Source: Enteractinococcus helveticum (lineage in GTDB: Bacteria; Actinomycetota; Actinomycetes; Actinomycetales; Micrococcaceae). From it: DNA of 64,000 bases. Made by a program: the position numbers and the translations under genes. The notes beneath the pieces were generated by a model that saw only the letters and a program-made list of their open reading frames with translations, ran no database searches and had not been told where the DNA came from. Of this stretch, positions 52,787-61,170 are shown piece by piece; position 1 is the stretch's first letter; every line of letters begins with the position of its first letter. The DNA lies in NCBI RefSeq assembly GCF_001657475.1, contig NZ_LXEY01000019.1, positions 167,573-231,572 on the forward strand, written 5' to 3'.

Positions 52787-54202
52787 ATGTCAACGACTTC
52801 GCCAACCAACACTGAAAACCGCTACGACGTCATTGTGATCGGGGCCGGTCCCGTGGGAGAGACCCTGGCTGAGAAGGTGGTGGCGAATGGGCTTAGTGCA
52901 GCCCTTGTTGAACATGATCTGGTGGGTGGCGATTGCGCCTATTATGCCTGTAAGCCCTCGAAAGCTTTGCTGCGGCCCATCCAGATAGCCAAGGCCAGCC
53001 AGTACCTGACCGGGGTGCGCCCGACGACGATCGTTGCCGATGACCTCTTGGCACGGCGAAATGAAAAGGTCTCGCACTATCACGACGCCGCACAGAAATG
53101 GACGATGGAAGACCTCGGCATTACCGTGGTGCGCGGTCACGGGCGGCTCAATGGCGAACGTAGCGTGGAAGTACATGGTTCGGATGGTGCCACCCACACG
53201 TTGCACGCCAACCGGGTGGTGGCCTTGACGACCGGCACGGTGGCCAATATTCCGCCGGTGTTTGAGGGCATTCCCGTGTGGGATTCCAAGGATGCCACAG
53301 CGGTGCGAGACGTGCCGGCCCGACTGGTCATTGTGGGTGGGGGACCGGTGGCGTGTGAGGCAGCCAGCTGGATGAGTGCACTGGGTTCGAAAGTGACCAT
53401 GCTGGTGCGTGAGGGCCTGCTATTGGGAAAATTCGAGCCATTTGTCTCAGATATGATCGCCGATCAACTGACCGAAGCCGGCATTGACATTCAATTTTTC
53501 ACCGAGGCCGCCGAAGTATGCCGTCCTGATGGCATGGATCATGGCGTAGGAGAGATCAAAGGTGGACCGGTCGCGCTGCGTACCAAGGCCGGAGACACCA
53601 TTGAGGCCGATGAGGTGCTGTTGGCTACCGGACGCCGTCCCGATTTAGGCGCCGTCGATCTGGAGTCCGTGGGGCTCAGCGCTGATGATGTGCTCGAGGA
53701 TAATCTGCCTGAGTGGTTATACGCTATCGGCGACGCCGGTGGGAAATATCAGCTGACCCACATGGGTAAATACCAGGCTCGGACGTTGGCCAAGCAGCTG
53801 ACCAGTGTGGCTGAGCACCCTGAAGACGATGTGCTGGACACTGAGCCACCGATCACACAAGTGGTGTTTACGGATCCGCAGGTTGCTTCCGTTGGGTTGA
53901 CCGAGGATGCAGCGCGTGAATCGGGCTATGACATTGTCACGGCCGAAGTGGATTTTGCTGCTGTGAAAGGGGCTGCGTTACAGCGCGATAATGTGGTCGG
54001 TAGGGCGAAAATTGTGGTGGATAAGGCCACCAATAGTCTGATCGGTGCCACACTGGTGGGGCCGGAGGCCGGGGAGATGCTGCATGCGGCGTCGATCGCG
54101 GTTGCAGCGCAAATACCGGTGCCAATGCTGCAAGAAGCGGTGCCTGTTTTCCCAACGGCCTCGGAAATCTGGGTGTCGTTACTGGAACAAGTCGGAGCTT
54201 AG
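52787..54202 (+). CDS. pyridine nucleotide-disulfide oxidoreductase family flavoprotein
   Basis: 471 residues. FAD motif VIGAGPVGETLAEK, redox-active pair GGDCAYYACKPSK (CxxxxC), NAD(P) motif VIVGGGPVACEAASW, ATGRRPDLG and YAIGDAGG. The end reads FPTASEIW where lipoamide and mercuric reductases have HPHPTxSE, so the catalytic His is absent and the usual dithiol chemistry may be altered. AAGGAG lies 7-8 nt before the ATG. Substrate unknown. Confidence 0.85.
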   Translation: MSTTSPTNTENRYDVIVIGAGPVGETLAEKVVANGLSAALVEHDLVGGDCAYYACKPSKALLRPIQIAKASQYLTGVRPTTIVADDLLARRNEKVSHYHDAAQKWTMEDLGITVVRGHGRLNGERSVEVHGSDGATHTLHANRVVALTTGTVANIPPVFEGIPVWDSKDATAVRDVPARLVIVGGGPVACEAASWMSALGSKVTMLVREGLLLGKFEPFVSDMIADQLTEAGIDIQFFTEAAEVCRPDGMDHGVGEIKGGPVALRTKAGDTIEADEVLLATGRRPDLGAVDLESVGLSADDVLEDNLPEWLYAIGDAGGKYQLTHMGKYQARTLAKQLTSVAEHPEDDVLDTEPPITQVVFTDPQVASVGLTEDAARESGYDIVTAEVDFAAVKGAALQRDNVVGRAKIVVDKATNSLIGATLVGPEAGEMLHAASIAVAAQIPVPMLQEAVPVFPTASEIWVSLLEQVGA

Positions 54203-54342
54203 TCCAGGGGCGCGTTCAGGCTCGAAGTACCAAGTGGCAGCCAGCTTTCGGGCAGGATGATGGGGCCACGAAGGGGCATATTGTCGAATATCTCACAGTG
54301 GTTCGGGCTATTTACCGCAAATTTGCCTGTAATTTTTGGTAG

Positions 54343-54357
54343 CGTCACTTTGTGACG
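54343..54357. promoter_or_regulatory. palindromic operator candidate upstream of the 54404 gene
   Basis: CGTCAC-TTT-GTGACG, perfect 6-bp arms, about 45 bp before the start codon and overlapping the likely promoter. Half-site GTGAC is of the type bound by CRP/FNR- or GntR-like dimers; the regulator is unknown. Confidence 0.45.
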
Positions 54358-54403
54358 AATACCGTTTTGCGGTTGAAAGACCCTACTTGGAGATGATACC
54401 CCC

Positions 54404-55639
54404 GTGAGTGAAGAACGTGCGCGCGCGATTAATACATTGCGCGAGATTGCCCAGGCGCTAGAAAGCGATCAATCGGCCCAGGCCGTAGAAATCTTAGGTG
54501 CCGTTGGCCCGGAGGCCGAAAACGGTCGCCCAAGCGTGTCCCAGTTGAGCTATGTGGCACTGCAGTCGCTGGATGACTGGTACGCCAAACATGGTCTGAA
54601 TGGTCGCGTGCGCGTCGCGCAACGTGATGTGCCTCGGACGATTCGGAATATCACTCCGGCCATCGAAGCACTCGCGGCCAAAGGTCGCGCACTGCGTTCG
54701 ACCCCGAGTCTGCTGCAGCGCAACCCAGGACAGGCCGTTGCCGGTGCCAGTGCATTTGTGGTGACCGCCGCTCTCCGCGCGCTATCCGAACAACAGGACA
54801 CCGACTTCGAAGCACAACTGAACCAACTGCTACCCGAACAAGAAGTCAGTGAACCACCGGCACCTATTGCGCCTGCGGCACCGGAGACCGAAGAAGCTGT
54901 ACCTGCAGCAGAAATCGTAGAAGAAGTACCAGCGGCGGTTGTCGACGACGTCGTTGATGTCATTGATGAAACTGCTGAACCAGTGCAAGCCAACGCTGAT
55001 GATCCCGAAGCCCGTTACACCGCGATTGTGGAAACCCGTTTCATGGCCGGCGTCAAAGAATTTGCCCAGTGGATGGGCGATGGTCACGCTGTGACCGGTA
55101 CCGGTCTGCCCAAGCGCGCCGATATTAAAGACGTTGCGGCAACTATTGGCATCGACGCCGAAGGTGTTGCCAAGAAACCTGAAGAAGCACAACCGGTTGC
55201 ATCTGACCTAGACCTGACCATTGCTGCTGAAGTGCAGCCAACCCGTTATGCAACCTCAGCCCAGGCGATCCCAGAACTCATGGCTTTCTGGACGACCCTG
55301 CAAGAAACCGGTCAGGCACAGGTGAACTCGACCAAAATCCAGCCGGGTGACAAAGCTGCCGCGTTTGCATTCGAAGACGCCGAACAGCTGGACGCCGCGG
55401 AAGAACTGATCGCGACCTATGTCGCCCAGACGCTCACCTATGATACCGATGAGGCCGCAGCCAAGCAGACCGCCCAGTTCATCCTGGACGCCGAGGCTGC
55501 CGATACCGAGGGCGTCCTTATTCCACGGTTGCGCCAGCTTGAAGCCATGGATTTGTTGGAAATTACCGACGGTCAGCCCGTGATTCCAGCTGCTCTGCAA
55601 CCGGCAGTGACCAAGGGTGCAACACAAATTCTCAACTAA
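54404..55639 (+). CDS. hypothetical protein with acidic linker, unknown function
   Basis: 411 residues, no signal peptide or membrane helix. An N-terminal helical domain (about 1-145, with RDVPRTIRNITPAIEALAAKGRALR), a Pro/Glu/Ala/Val-rich low-complexity linker (~150-200) and a C-terminal helical domain. GTG start with GGAG about 11 nt upstream. I do not recognise the family. Isolated transcription unit with a palindrome upstream and a strong terminator downstream. Confidence 0.72.
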   Translation: MSEERARAINTLREIAQALESDQSAQAVEILGAVGPEAENGRPSVSQLSYVALQSLDDWYAKHGLNGRVRVAQRDVPRTIRNITPAIEALAAKGRALRSTPSLLQRNPGQAVAGASAFVVTAALRALSEQQDTDFEAQLNQLLPEQEVSEPPAPIAPAAPETEEAVPAAEIVEEVPAAVVDDVVDVIDETAEPVQANADDPEARYTAIVETRFMAGVKEFAQWMGDGHAVTGTGLPKRADIKDVAATIGIDAEGVAKKPEEAQPVASDLDLTIAAEVQPTRYATSAQAIPELMAFWTTLQETGQAQVNSTKIQPGDKAAAFAFEDAEQLDAAEELIATYVAQTLTYDTDEAAAKQTAQFILDAEAADTEGVLIPRLRQLEAMDLLEITDGQPVIPAALQPAVTKGATQILN

Positions 55640-55678
55640 CTTTTCCAGTCCTGACGCCGCGGCGTCACAGAACTTACG

Positions 55679-55710
55679 TGCTGCCCGCTGTTTCCGAACA
55701 GCGGGCAGCA
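55679..55710 (+). terminator. terminator after the 54404 gene
   Basis: Perfect 14-bp stem TGCTGCCCGCTGTT / AACAGCGGGCAGCA with a TCCG loop, followed by GCATTTTC. A second small hairpin GACGCC/GGCGTC precedes it near 55653. Confidence 0.9.
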
Positions 55711-55811
55711 GCATTTTCAGTCCTGGACCACCAAGCACAACGGGCACAACACGTGGCTACCCCAGGCCAGGTGGGTGGACACCACCTCGTGGGAGAGGTC
55801 AGGATAGGAAC

Positions 55812-56375
55812 ATGCAATATATTGCGCTGTTGCGAGCAGTGAACGTAGGCGGGAAAAATACGATCAAAATGGCTGAACTGCGCGATGCGTTGACAGCTAA
55901 CGGTCTCGCCCGGGTGCAAACATATATCCAGAGCGGCAATATTGTGTTCGACTCAGATGAGCATCCAGAGGTGGTAGGAAGCCAGATTGAGAACGTCATT
56001 GAAACCAGATTTGGTTTTCCGGTCGACGTCATCGTCAGAACGCTAGCCGAATTCGACGACATTGTCCTCAATCAGCCGTATCCGAAGCCTGAAACCACTG
56101 ACCCGGCAGACTCGAGGCCGGCAAAACTGTATGTTGCACTGCTCAGGGAGCCTGCTGGAGAAGATGCCCTCAGCAGCCTTGACCGATATACGAGCGACCA
56201 GGAACACTATCGGGTGATCGGCCGAGAAATATACTTGTGTTTGCAACACGGGGCAGGGCAGTCCAAATTGGCCCCTCGAATCCAGACTTTGGGAATTCCT
56301 GCAACGGCACGCAATTGGACGACGATAGAAAAACTTCGGGCCATAGGCCATCAGGCAGCACAGAAGAACGACTGA
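55812..56375 (+). CDS. DUF1697 domain-containing protein
   Basis: 187 residues. Typical DUF1697 beginning MQYIALLRAVNVGGKNTIKM, then YIQSGNIVFDS and a C-terminal ATARNWTTIEKL. A soluble ferredoxin-like family, function unknown, common in soil bacteria and often acquired horizontally. The ATG at 55812 matches the conserved N-terminus; the open frame extends upstream through the terminator and is not used. Confidence 0.9.
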   Translation: MQYIALLRAVNVGGKNTIKMAELRDALTANGLARVQTYIQSGNIVFDSDEHPEVVGSQIENVIETRFGFPVDVIVRTLAEFDDIVLNQPYPKPETTDPADSRPAKLYVALLREPAGEDALSSLDRYTSDQEHYRVIGREIYLCLQHGAGQSKLAPRIQTLGIPATARNWTTIEKLRAIGHQAAQKND

Positions 56376-56388
56376 GACCAACCGTGAC

Positions 56389-56703
56389 CTAACGGTAATG
56401 TGTATCGTAAGAGCTCATCCGAGCTCGTGTCGACAACGCTTCTCTTGATGTGCCCATGACGGCATGGCCCCGGGACGGGTGTAGCCGGGTGAGGAAACAA
56501 CACAGCATGAGCGTTGCCAGTCCGGCAATACAGGCCAAGCTAATGAGATTGGCACTCAAATTCGTGACATTGTCTGCAGGTAAGGTCGTGGGAACAGAAG
56601 TAAGCACGACTGCGGCGATAATCGCGCTGGCAAGGATAAATCCGCCTACTGCCGGTGCAATGAGCAGCAGTCCTGCGGTGGTTACATAGATGATGTTAGA
56701 CAC
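56389..56703 (-). CDS. small integral membrane protein, unknown
   Basis: 104 residues, three hydrophobic stretches (IYVTTAGLLLIAPAVGGFIL, SAIIAAVVLTSVP, LISLACIAGLATLMLCCFL) and a polar Arg-rich tail. No family recognised. Convergent with the DUF1697 gene, 13 bp apart. Confidence 0.55.
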   Translation of the reverse strand: MSNIIYVTTAGLLLIAPAVGGFILASAIIAAVVLTSVPTTLPADNVTNLSANLISLACIAGLATLMLCCFLTRLHPSRGHAVMGTSREALSTRARMSSYDTHYR

Positions 56704-56799
56704 GAATCCTCGCCAGGCACCTTTACTCAGCGGCTAGAACCGGTGCTACCTATGGAATGGTGACATTTCTTCGGCGAATTCTTCGAACAAGCAGAGGCA

Positions 56800-57203
56800 A
56801 TGATATTGCAACTGGGAGTTTCCCCGTGGTTGCTGTTGATCGTATTGTGCATGAGCTGTCTTGATGGGTTCTTTCCACCGGTGCCCAGTGAATCTATTGT
56901 GACTGCGGCCGTGGTGGTTGGTATGACCAGTGGTGGATCGATGGGGTCCTTAGCTTTGCTGGTGGTCGCAGCACGGTCAACGTCACCGCTGGATCTACGG
57001 CATATCCGCTTGCCCGATTCATCCCGTTGGTGGCGCTGGCCCGTGTGCTGTGGTCCTGCGTTGCGGTGGCCACCGGAACTCTGGCGGGACATCTGCTCAA
57101 GGATCATCTGCTGCTTGCCGTGATGGTGGGCATCGGTACTGGAATCCTGGCGGGTATGGCCATCGATTGGTTGGCACAGTCCTCCCGCCGCAAGGCCTCA
57201 TAA
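56800..57203 (+). pseudogene. DedA-family membrane protein with internal deletion and frameshift
   Basis: The ATG at 56800 opens a DedA start: WLLLIVLCMSCLDGFFPPVPSE, then SIVTAAVVVG. Near 56965 the frame changes, and the other frame continues GRSTVNVTAGSTAYPLARF, then LWSCVAVATGTLAG, to a stop at 57201-57203, matching the C-terminal half. The segment between (normally containing the GDNxGYxxG region, about 50-60 residues) is missing. Deletion plus frameshift makes a functional protein unlikely. Confidence 0.7.
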
Positions 57204-57316
57204 GCGGTACAAAGCAGTGAAAGGCCTGTTGTCTTGGGAACACGGGCGGCCATGTGGTGACCGCGTATCCGGTTGGATCACGGTCATCACATGGCTCCAC
57301 GGTGTTGATCCTGAAG

Positions 57317-58489
57317 TTATCTCGACAGTTCCGAAGCTTGTTGATCACGAGATAGGGCCCTGTCGCGATCCGGGTCCACGGCGTCCTCACGAGCGGAATC
57401 TCCGGTCATACTGGCGGCCCGGTTTGACGGGGTGGCTCCGTCACGCCAGCGCAGCAATGCACCAATGCCTTCTGGAATGGCGCCATAGCTATCCTGCAGT
57501 GCACTGACGCCAGCGTCAGTCAGGATCGCCTTCCGCAGCAGGTGCTCAATATTGTCTGGTTCACGGCCCGGTGTGAACACCAGTTCCTCAACCTGACCAC
57601 GTTCTAGAGCGCGTGCGACTTCTTCGGCCCCTGCGATGGAAGCGGCATCGCGTGCCTGGTGTTCGCGAAACTGCTCGGCTAGGTTCTGTTGGTTGCGTTC
57701 GATGAATTCTTGGGTGACCCTGGCCAGTTCTTCACGGAACGAGGCCCGTTCAAGACTGACTCCGCGGGTGCCGCCGGCTGCGGTGTGAAGGCGAGTCAAC
57801 GCTTCTTGACCAAGTTCTGCTTTGAGTAGTGCTTGAGCTCGAACGTCACCGGTGAGGATGACCATATCGGGTTTATGTTCCATGACCAGCTTGTTGACCT
57901 TTTCGGCCACAGCTTCTGCATTGCGCTCCCAGGAGTCCTCGACACGGGCTTCATAATTATTGGACCGCCAGCCGTGCTGGGAACCGCCACCGAGACGGGC
58001 TTTATGCAATTCGTCGTGGCCGCCGTCGACTGATTCGGCTTCTGCAACACTGTTTGGTGCCTGGTCGATCGCAGGATTCTCCGGTGCCCGGAGCAACAGA
58101 TCGGCCCCTGCCCGGTCAACTTCGATCAGCAACTGACTCACGGCATACGGGGTCAATTGCAGTAGCGGCAGCAGAGCGGCGTTGTCGCCCCAGTCGGCCA
58201 AATCTTGGTATGGCGGTACCGGGAGCACCCGGTCGACGAGGATCTGCGAGCTCGATGCCAAAATGGCCCGGCCGTGCCGACCGCCAATGGTTGAGGGGAG
58301 TTGCACCGTGCGGTGAATATCGTCTAACAAAGCCTGCGGTGCGCCTTCGGAAGCCAATTGGGTGCGTAGCTGTTCCCACCGGATGGACAGCTCAGCTGCG
58401 GCATTGGGATCGGTTCGGGTGGTGTCGAGGTACACCGACAGGATCGGGCCGTCTTGCTCGAGCGCGGATTTTAGCCAGGGTAGTTTCAT
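57317..58489 (-). CDS. baeRF (Rv2629/Vms1-like) peptidyl-tRNA hydrolase/release-factor family protein
   Basis: 390 residues. N-terminal MKLPWLKSALEQDGPILSVYLDTTR, the hallmark start of the Rv2629 group, a central eRF1-like domain with the loop GGGSQHGWRSNNYE (a GGQ-like glutamine loop), and a C-terminal domain with VEELVFTPG. Related eRF1-fold proteins release peptides or tRNA from stalled ribosomes. ATG at 58489 with GGAGGG 5 nt upstream. Next to helR and erm, suggesting a ribosome- and polymerase-rescue neighbourhood. Confidence 0.78.
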   Translation of the reverse strand: MKLPWLKSALEQDGPILSVYLDTTRTDPNAAAELSIRWEQLRTQLASEGAPQALLDDIHRTVQLPSTIGGRHGRAILASSSQILVDRVLPVPPYQDLADWGDNAALLPLLQLTPYAVSQLLIEVDRAGADLLLRAPENPAIDQAPNSVAEAESVDGGHDELHKARLGGGSQHGWRSNNYEARVEDSWERNAEAVAEKVNKLVMEHKPDMVILTGDVRAQALLKAELGQEALTRLHTAAGGTRGVSLERASFREELARVTQEFIERNQQNLAEQFREHQARDAASIAGAEEVARALERGQVEELVFTPGREPDNIEHLLRKAILTDAGVSALQDSYGAIPEGIGALLRWRDGATPSNRAASMTGDSAREDAVDPDRDRALSRDQQASELSR

Positions 58490-58714
58490 AATGCCCTCCA
58501 GATTGCTCGTGGTGCGGCGACCGAGCATCCAGCACAGCTGCTCTGCCGCCGCGTGGTAGGTACTACTGTTCCATGAGCCGACGCTGTCGACAAGCATTCG
58601 AGGACACTATTTGACGGCGACAACATTGCCGAAGGCAACTTGATGCATGACATCCAGACAGGATGGAGACAAGGAACAGGAAACTGCAACCTTAAGACCA
58701 GACTACTGCCAGGT

Positions 58715-58737
58715 GGGGGTCTTGCCGCAAGGCCCCC
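58715..58737. promoter_or_regulatory. rifamycin-associated-element-like inverted repeat upstream of helR
   Basis: GGGGGTCTTGC (58715-58725) and GCAAGGCCCCC (58727-58737) around a single base, one T/G mismatch in the arms. Rifamycin-associated elements (RAE) in actinobacteria are G/C-rich inverted repeats with CTTGC/GCAAG cores upstream of rifampin-response genes, including helR. It sits 45-67 bp before the start codon and covers the likely -35 region. Confidence 0.7.
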
Positions 58738-58781
58738 TGATGGTGTCAGAATTTCAGGGTACATCGAAAGGATCTTTTGCC

Positions 58782-60977
58782 GTGACCACCAATTGCCACA
58801 ACCACCTGACCGCAGTCTTCGACTTACCCGAACACTTAGCGGCCAAAACCGAACCGGCCCTGATTGCAGCAGACCAACGCCATTTGACCGCGATCAAATA
58901 CGCCGTGGAGCGCCAAACCGCACAGGCGACTGAACAACTCAGCGTCCTGAAAAAACAACCCCGAGGTGTCGGGGAATATGCTCTGGAACGCGACGCGCAT
59001 ATTCACCGGCTAACTTCCCGGCTTCGTCTTCTGAATCGATTCGGCATGGATCTCACCTTGGGCCGCATGGACTACGCCGATGATGAGCGCACGCCTCACG
59101 AGCCCGTCTACATTGGCCGGATGGGCTTATCTGACGACGACGGAACGCGGCTGCTTGTTGACTGGCGGTCTCCGGCTGCCGAACCGTTCTTCGCTGCAAC
59201 CCACGCTGACCCGATGGGGCTGGCAAGTCGCCGCCGGTATCGCTGGAACCGGGGCCGTATCACCGACTACTGGGATGAAGTCTTCACAACTGACGGCCTA
59301 GCCAATCATGGCGCGCTCGATGACCAGTCGGCGTTTATCGCCAGCCTCGGTGCCCACCGATCGTCCCGAATGCAAGATGTGCTGGGCACCATCCAAGCCG
59401 ATCAACACGCCATCATCCGGGCCGATTCGCGCGGTGCGCTCGTGGTTGACGGCGGTCCTGGCACCGGCAAGACCGTGGTTGCCTTGCACCGCACCGCACA
59501 CCTGTTGTACTCCGATCCACGATTACAAGATCGTCGCAACGGGGTCTTATTCGTCGGACCACATGAACCTTTTCTTGGTTATGTTTCGGATGTGCTGCCA
59601 AGTTTGGGCGAGAACGGCGTCCAGACCACAACGGTGGGCGGACTCCTGCCGGAAGGCGCAACAGCCTCTCCAGAACACCAGACCGAGGTCGCAGAAATCA
59701 AATCCCGACTCAATATCGTCAGGGTCATGGAAGCAGCGGTGGGATTATATGAACAACCACCCGTGGCCGACGTACTAATCGAAACGCCCTGGGCAGACCT
59801 TCGACTCAGTACCGAAGACTGGGCCGAGGCGTTCCGAACACCCGGACCAGATCTCGTCCACAATGACGCACGCGACGAAATCTGGGAAGCACTCATCGAA
59901 ATTGCCGTCGATAAAATTGCTACAGTCGTGGATCCTGACGACGCAGAGCATCCCGAATTGTGGCGGAGTCTGATCACGAACCAGCAATTGCGTGAAACCT
60001 TCGTACGCGCCTGGCCATTGCTGCGCGCCGAAGACATCGTGGGTGATCTTTTCACGGTGCCCGCCTATCTGCGAATGTGTGCACCAACGTTGACCGACCA
60101 TCAGGTCGAGGCATTACAGCGTACCGACGCCCAGGCATGGACCCAATCCGATTTGCCACTGCTGGATGCTGCACGACGACGGATCGGAGACCCAAAAGCC
60201 TCGAAACGTCGACGCACCCGTGAACGCGCGCTGGCGGCTGAACGTGCGGCAATGTCCCGGGTCATTGAAGACTTGGTTGCTGCAGACGACTCTGATCTAC
60301 GGCTAATGTCCACGTTGACCAGCCCAGACATGCGCGAGAAACTTGATGACGACGCGTTACCCAGCCGCAAGACTGTTCCACTGGACGGACCATTTCAACA
60401 CATCGTGGTCGATGAAGCACAAGACCTCACCGACGCTCAATGGCAGATGCTGCTGGCACGCTGCCCGTCACGGAGCTTCACAATCGTTGGGGACAGAGCA
60501 CAAGCACGCCACGGATTCACCGAAACATGGGAACAACGTCTCAATCGCGTGGGCTTGGACCGGATTGAACAGGCAAGCCTGACGATCAACTACCGGACAC
60601 CACAACCGATCATGGATGCCGCCGAACCGGTCATCCGCCAGGCCATCCAAGACGCCAATGTGCCAACCTCCATTCGACCCTCTGAGGGGCCGGTCCGTTA
60701 CGGTACGGTCGATGAACTGGAGACGGTTCTCCACACCTGGTTGACCGACCACAATCAGGGCGAGGGGATCGCCGCGGTGATCGCCACGGACACCTCCAAG
60801 GTGCTACCGAACTCACCGCGAATACGACTCCTGACACCCCAGCTGGCCAAGGGACTGGAATTTGATTTGGTCGTCCTGATCGACCCGGAACACTTCGGCA
60901 CCGGCATCGAAGGAACCGTAGACCACTACGTCGCCATGACCAGAGCGACCCGCCAACTCGTGATCCTGAACAGTTGA
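58782..60977 (+). CDS. helR: RNA polymerase recycling motor ATPase HelR (UvrD-like)
   Basis: 731 residues. SF1 helicase-like motor: Walker A GGPGTGKT near residue 224, Walker B DEAQDLTDAQW near 544, VGDRAQARHGF, and YVAMTRATRQLV at the end. The N-terminal coiled coil (PRGVGEYALERDAHIHRLTSRL) and the DWRSPAAEPFF region are typical of HelD/HelR, which remove RNA polymerase from DNA and can displace rifamycin. GTG at 58782 with AAAGGA upstream; the RAE-like repeat supports rifamycin-linked control. HelD without drug link is the alternative. Confidence 0.88.
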   Translation: MTTNCHNHLTAVFDLPEHLAAKTEPALIAADQRHLTAIKYAVERQTAQATEQLSVLKKQPRGVGEYALERDAHIHRLTSRLRLLNRFGMDLTLGRMDYADDERTPHEPVYIGRMGLSDDDGTRLLVDWRSPAAEPFFAATHADPMGLASRRRYRWNRGRITDYWDEVFTTDGLANHGALDDQSAFIASLGAHRSSRMQDVLGTIQADQHAIIRADSRGALVVDGGPGTGKTVVALHRTAHLLYSDPRLQDRRNGVLFVGPHEPFLGYVSDVLPSLGENGVQTTTVGGLLPEGATASPEHQTEVAEIKSRLNIVRVMEAAVGLYEQPPVADVLIETPWADLRLSTEDWAEAFRTPGPDLVHNDARDEIWEALIEIAVDKIATVVDPDDAEHPELWRSLITNQQLRETFVRAWPLLRAEDIVGDLFTVPAYLRMCAPTLTDHQVEALQRTDAQAWTQSDLPLLDAARRRIGDPKASKRRRTRERALAAERAAMSRVIEDLVAADDSDLRLMSTLTSPDMREKLDDDALPSRKTVPLDGPFQHIVVDEAQDLTDAQWQMLLARCPSRSFTIVGDRAQARHGFTETWEQRLNRVGLDRIEQASLTINYRTPQPIMDAAEPVIRQAIQDANVPTSIRPSEGPVRYGTVDELETVLHTWLTDHNQGEGIAAVIATDTSKVLPNSPRIRLLTPQLAKGLEFDLVVLIDPEHFGTGIEGTVDHYVAMTRATRQLVILNS

Positions 60978-61025
60978 GTCCAGCGAACTTTGTGGTGCGC
61001 ATGCCAGGATGTTAAACTGCCCGGC

Positions 61026-61070
61026 ATGTGTATGACAGTGATGGCAATGATTCGGTTGCGCCGCGCTTAG
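61026..61070 (+). CDS. erm leader peptide with R-L-R macrolide arrest motif
   Basis: A 14-codon frame encoding MCMTVMAMIRLRRA. Macrolide-bound ribosomes arrest at Arg/Lys-x-Arg/Lys, and IRLRR provides R-L-R as in the known ErmD-type leader. -10 TAAACT (61013-61018) lies 7 nt before the ATG and a -35-like TTGTGG (60990-60995) is 17 bp further up, so the leader is leaderless-transcribed. It lies 100 bp upstream of the methyltransferase start. Confidence 0.75.
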   Translation: MCMTVMAMIRLRRA

Positions 61071-61160
61071 CAGCGGGCCAACCGAATAAACATCCCGCTG
61101 CTCCGAGAATCCCGTTGGGCGCTGCGTTGTCGCGCGCCCGGAAGATTGCTACCTCCCGGA
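61069..61160 (+). promoter_or_regulatory. translational attenuator between leader peptide and erm
   Basis: Immediately after the leader frame, AGCAGCGGG (61069-61077) pairs perfectly with CCCGCTGCT (61094-61102). The same 5' strand can instead pair with GTTGGGCGCTGC (about 61114-61126). CTCCG (61101-61105) can pair with CGGAG (61156-61160), which is the Shine-Dalgarno of the ATG at 61171. GGGCGC/GCGCCC form a further hairpin. Mutually exclusive stems of this kind hide the methyltransferase start until a drug-stalled ribosome rearranges them. Confidence 0.7.
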
Positions 61161-61170
61161 GTATCCTGTT

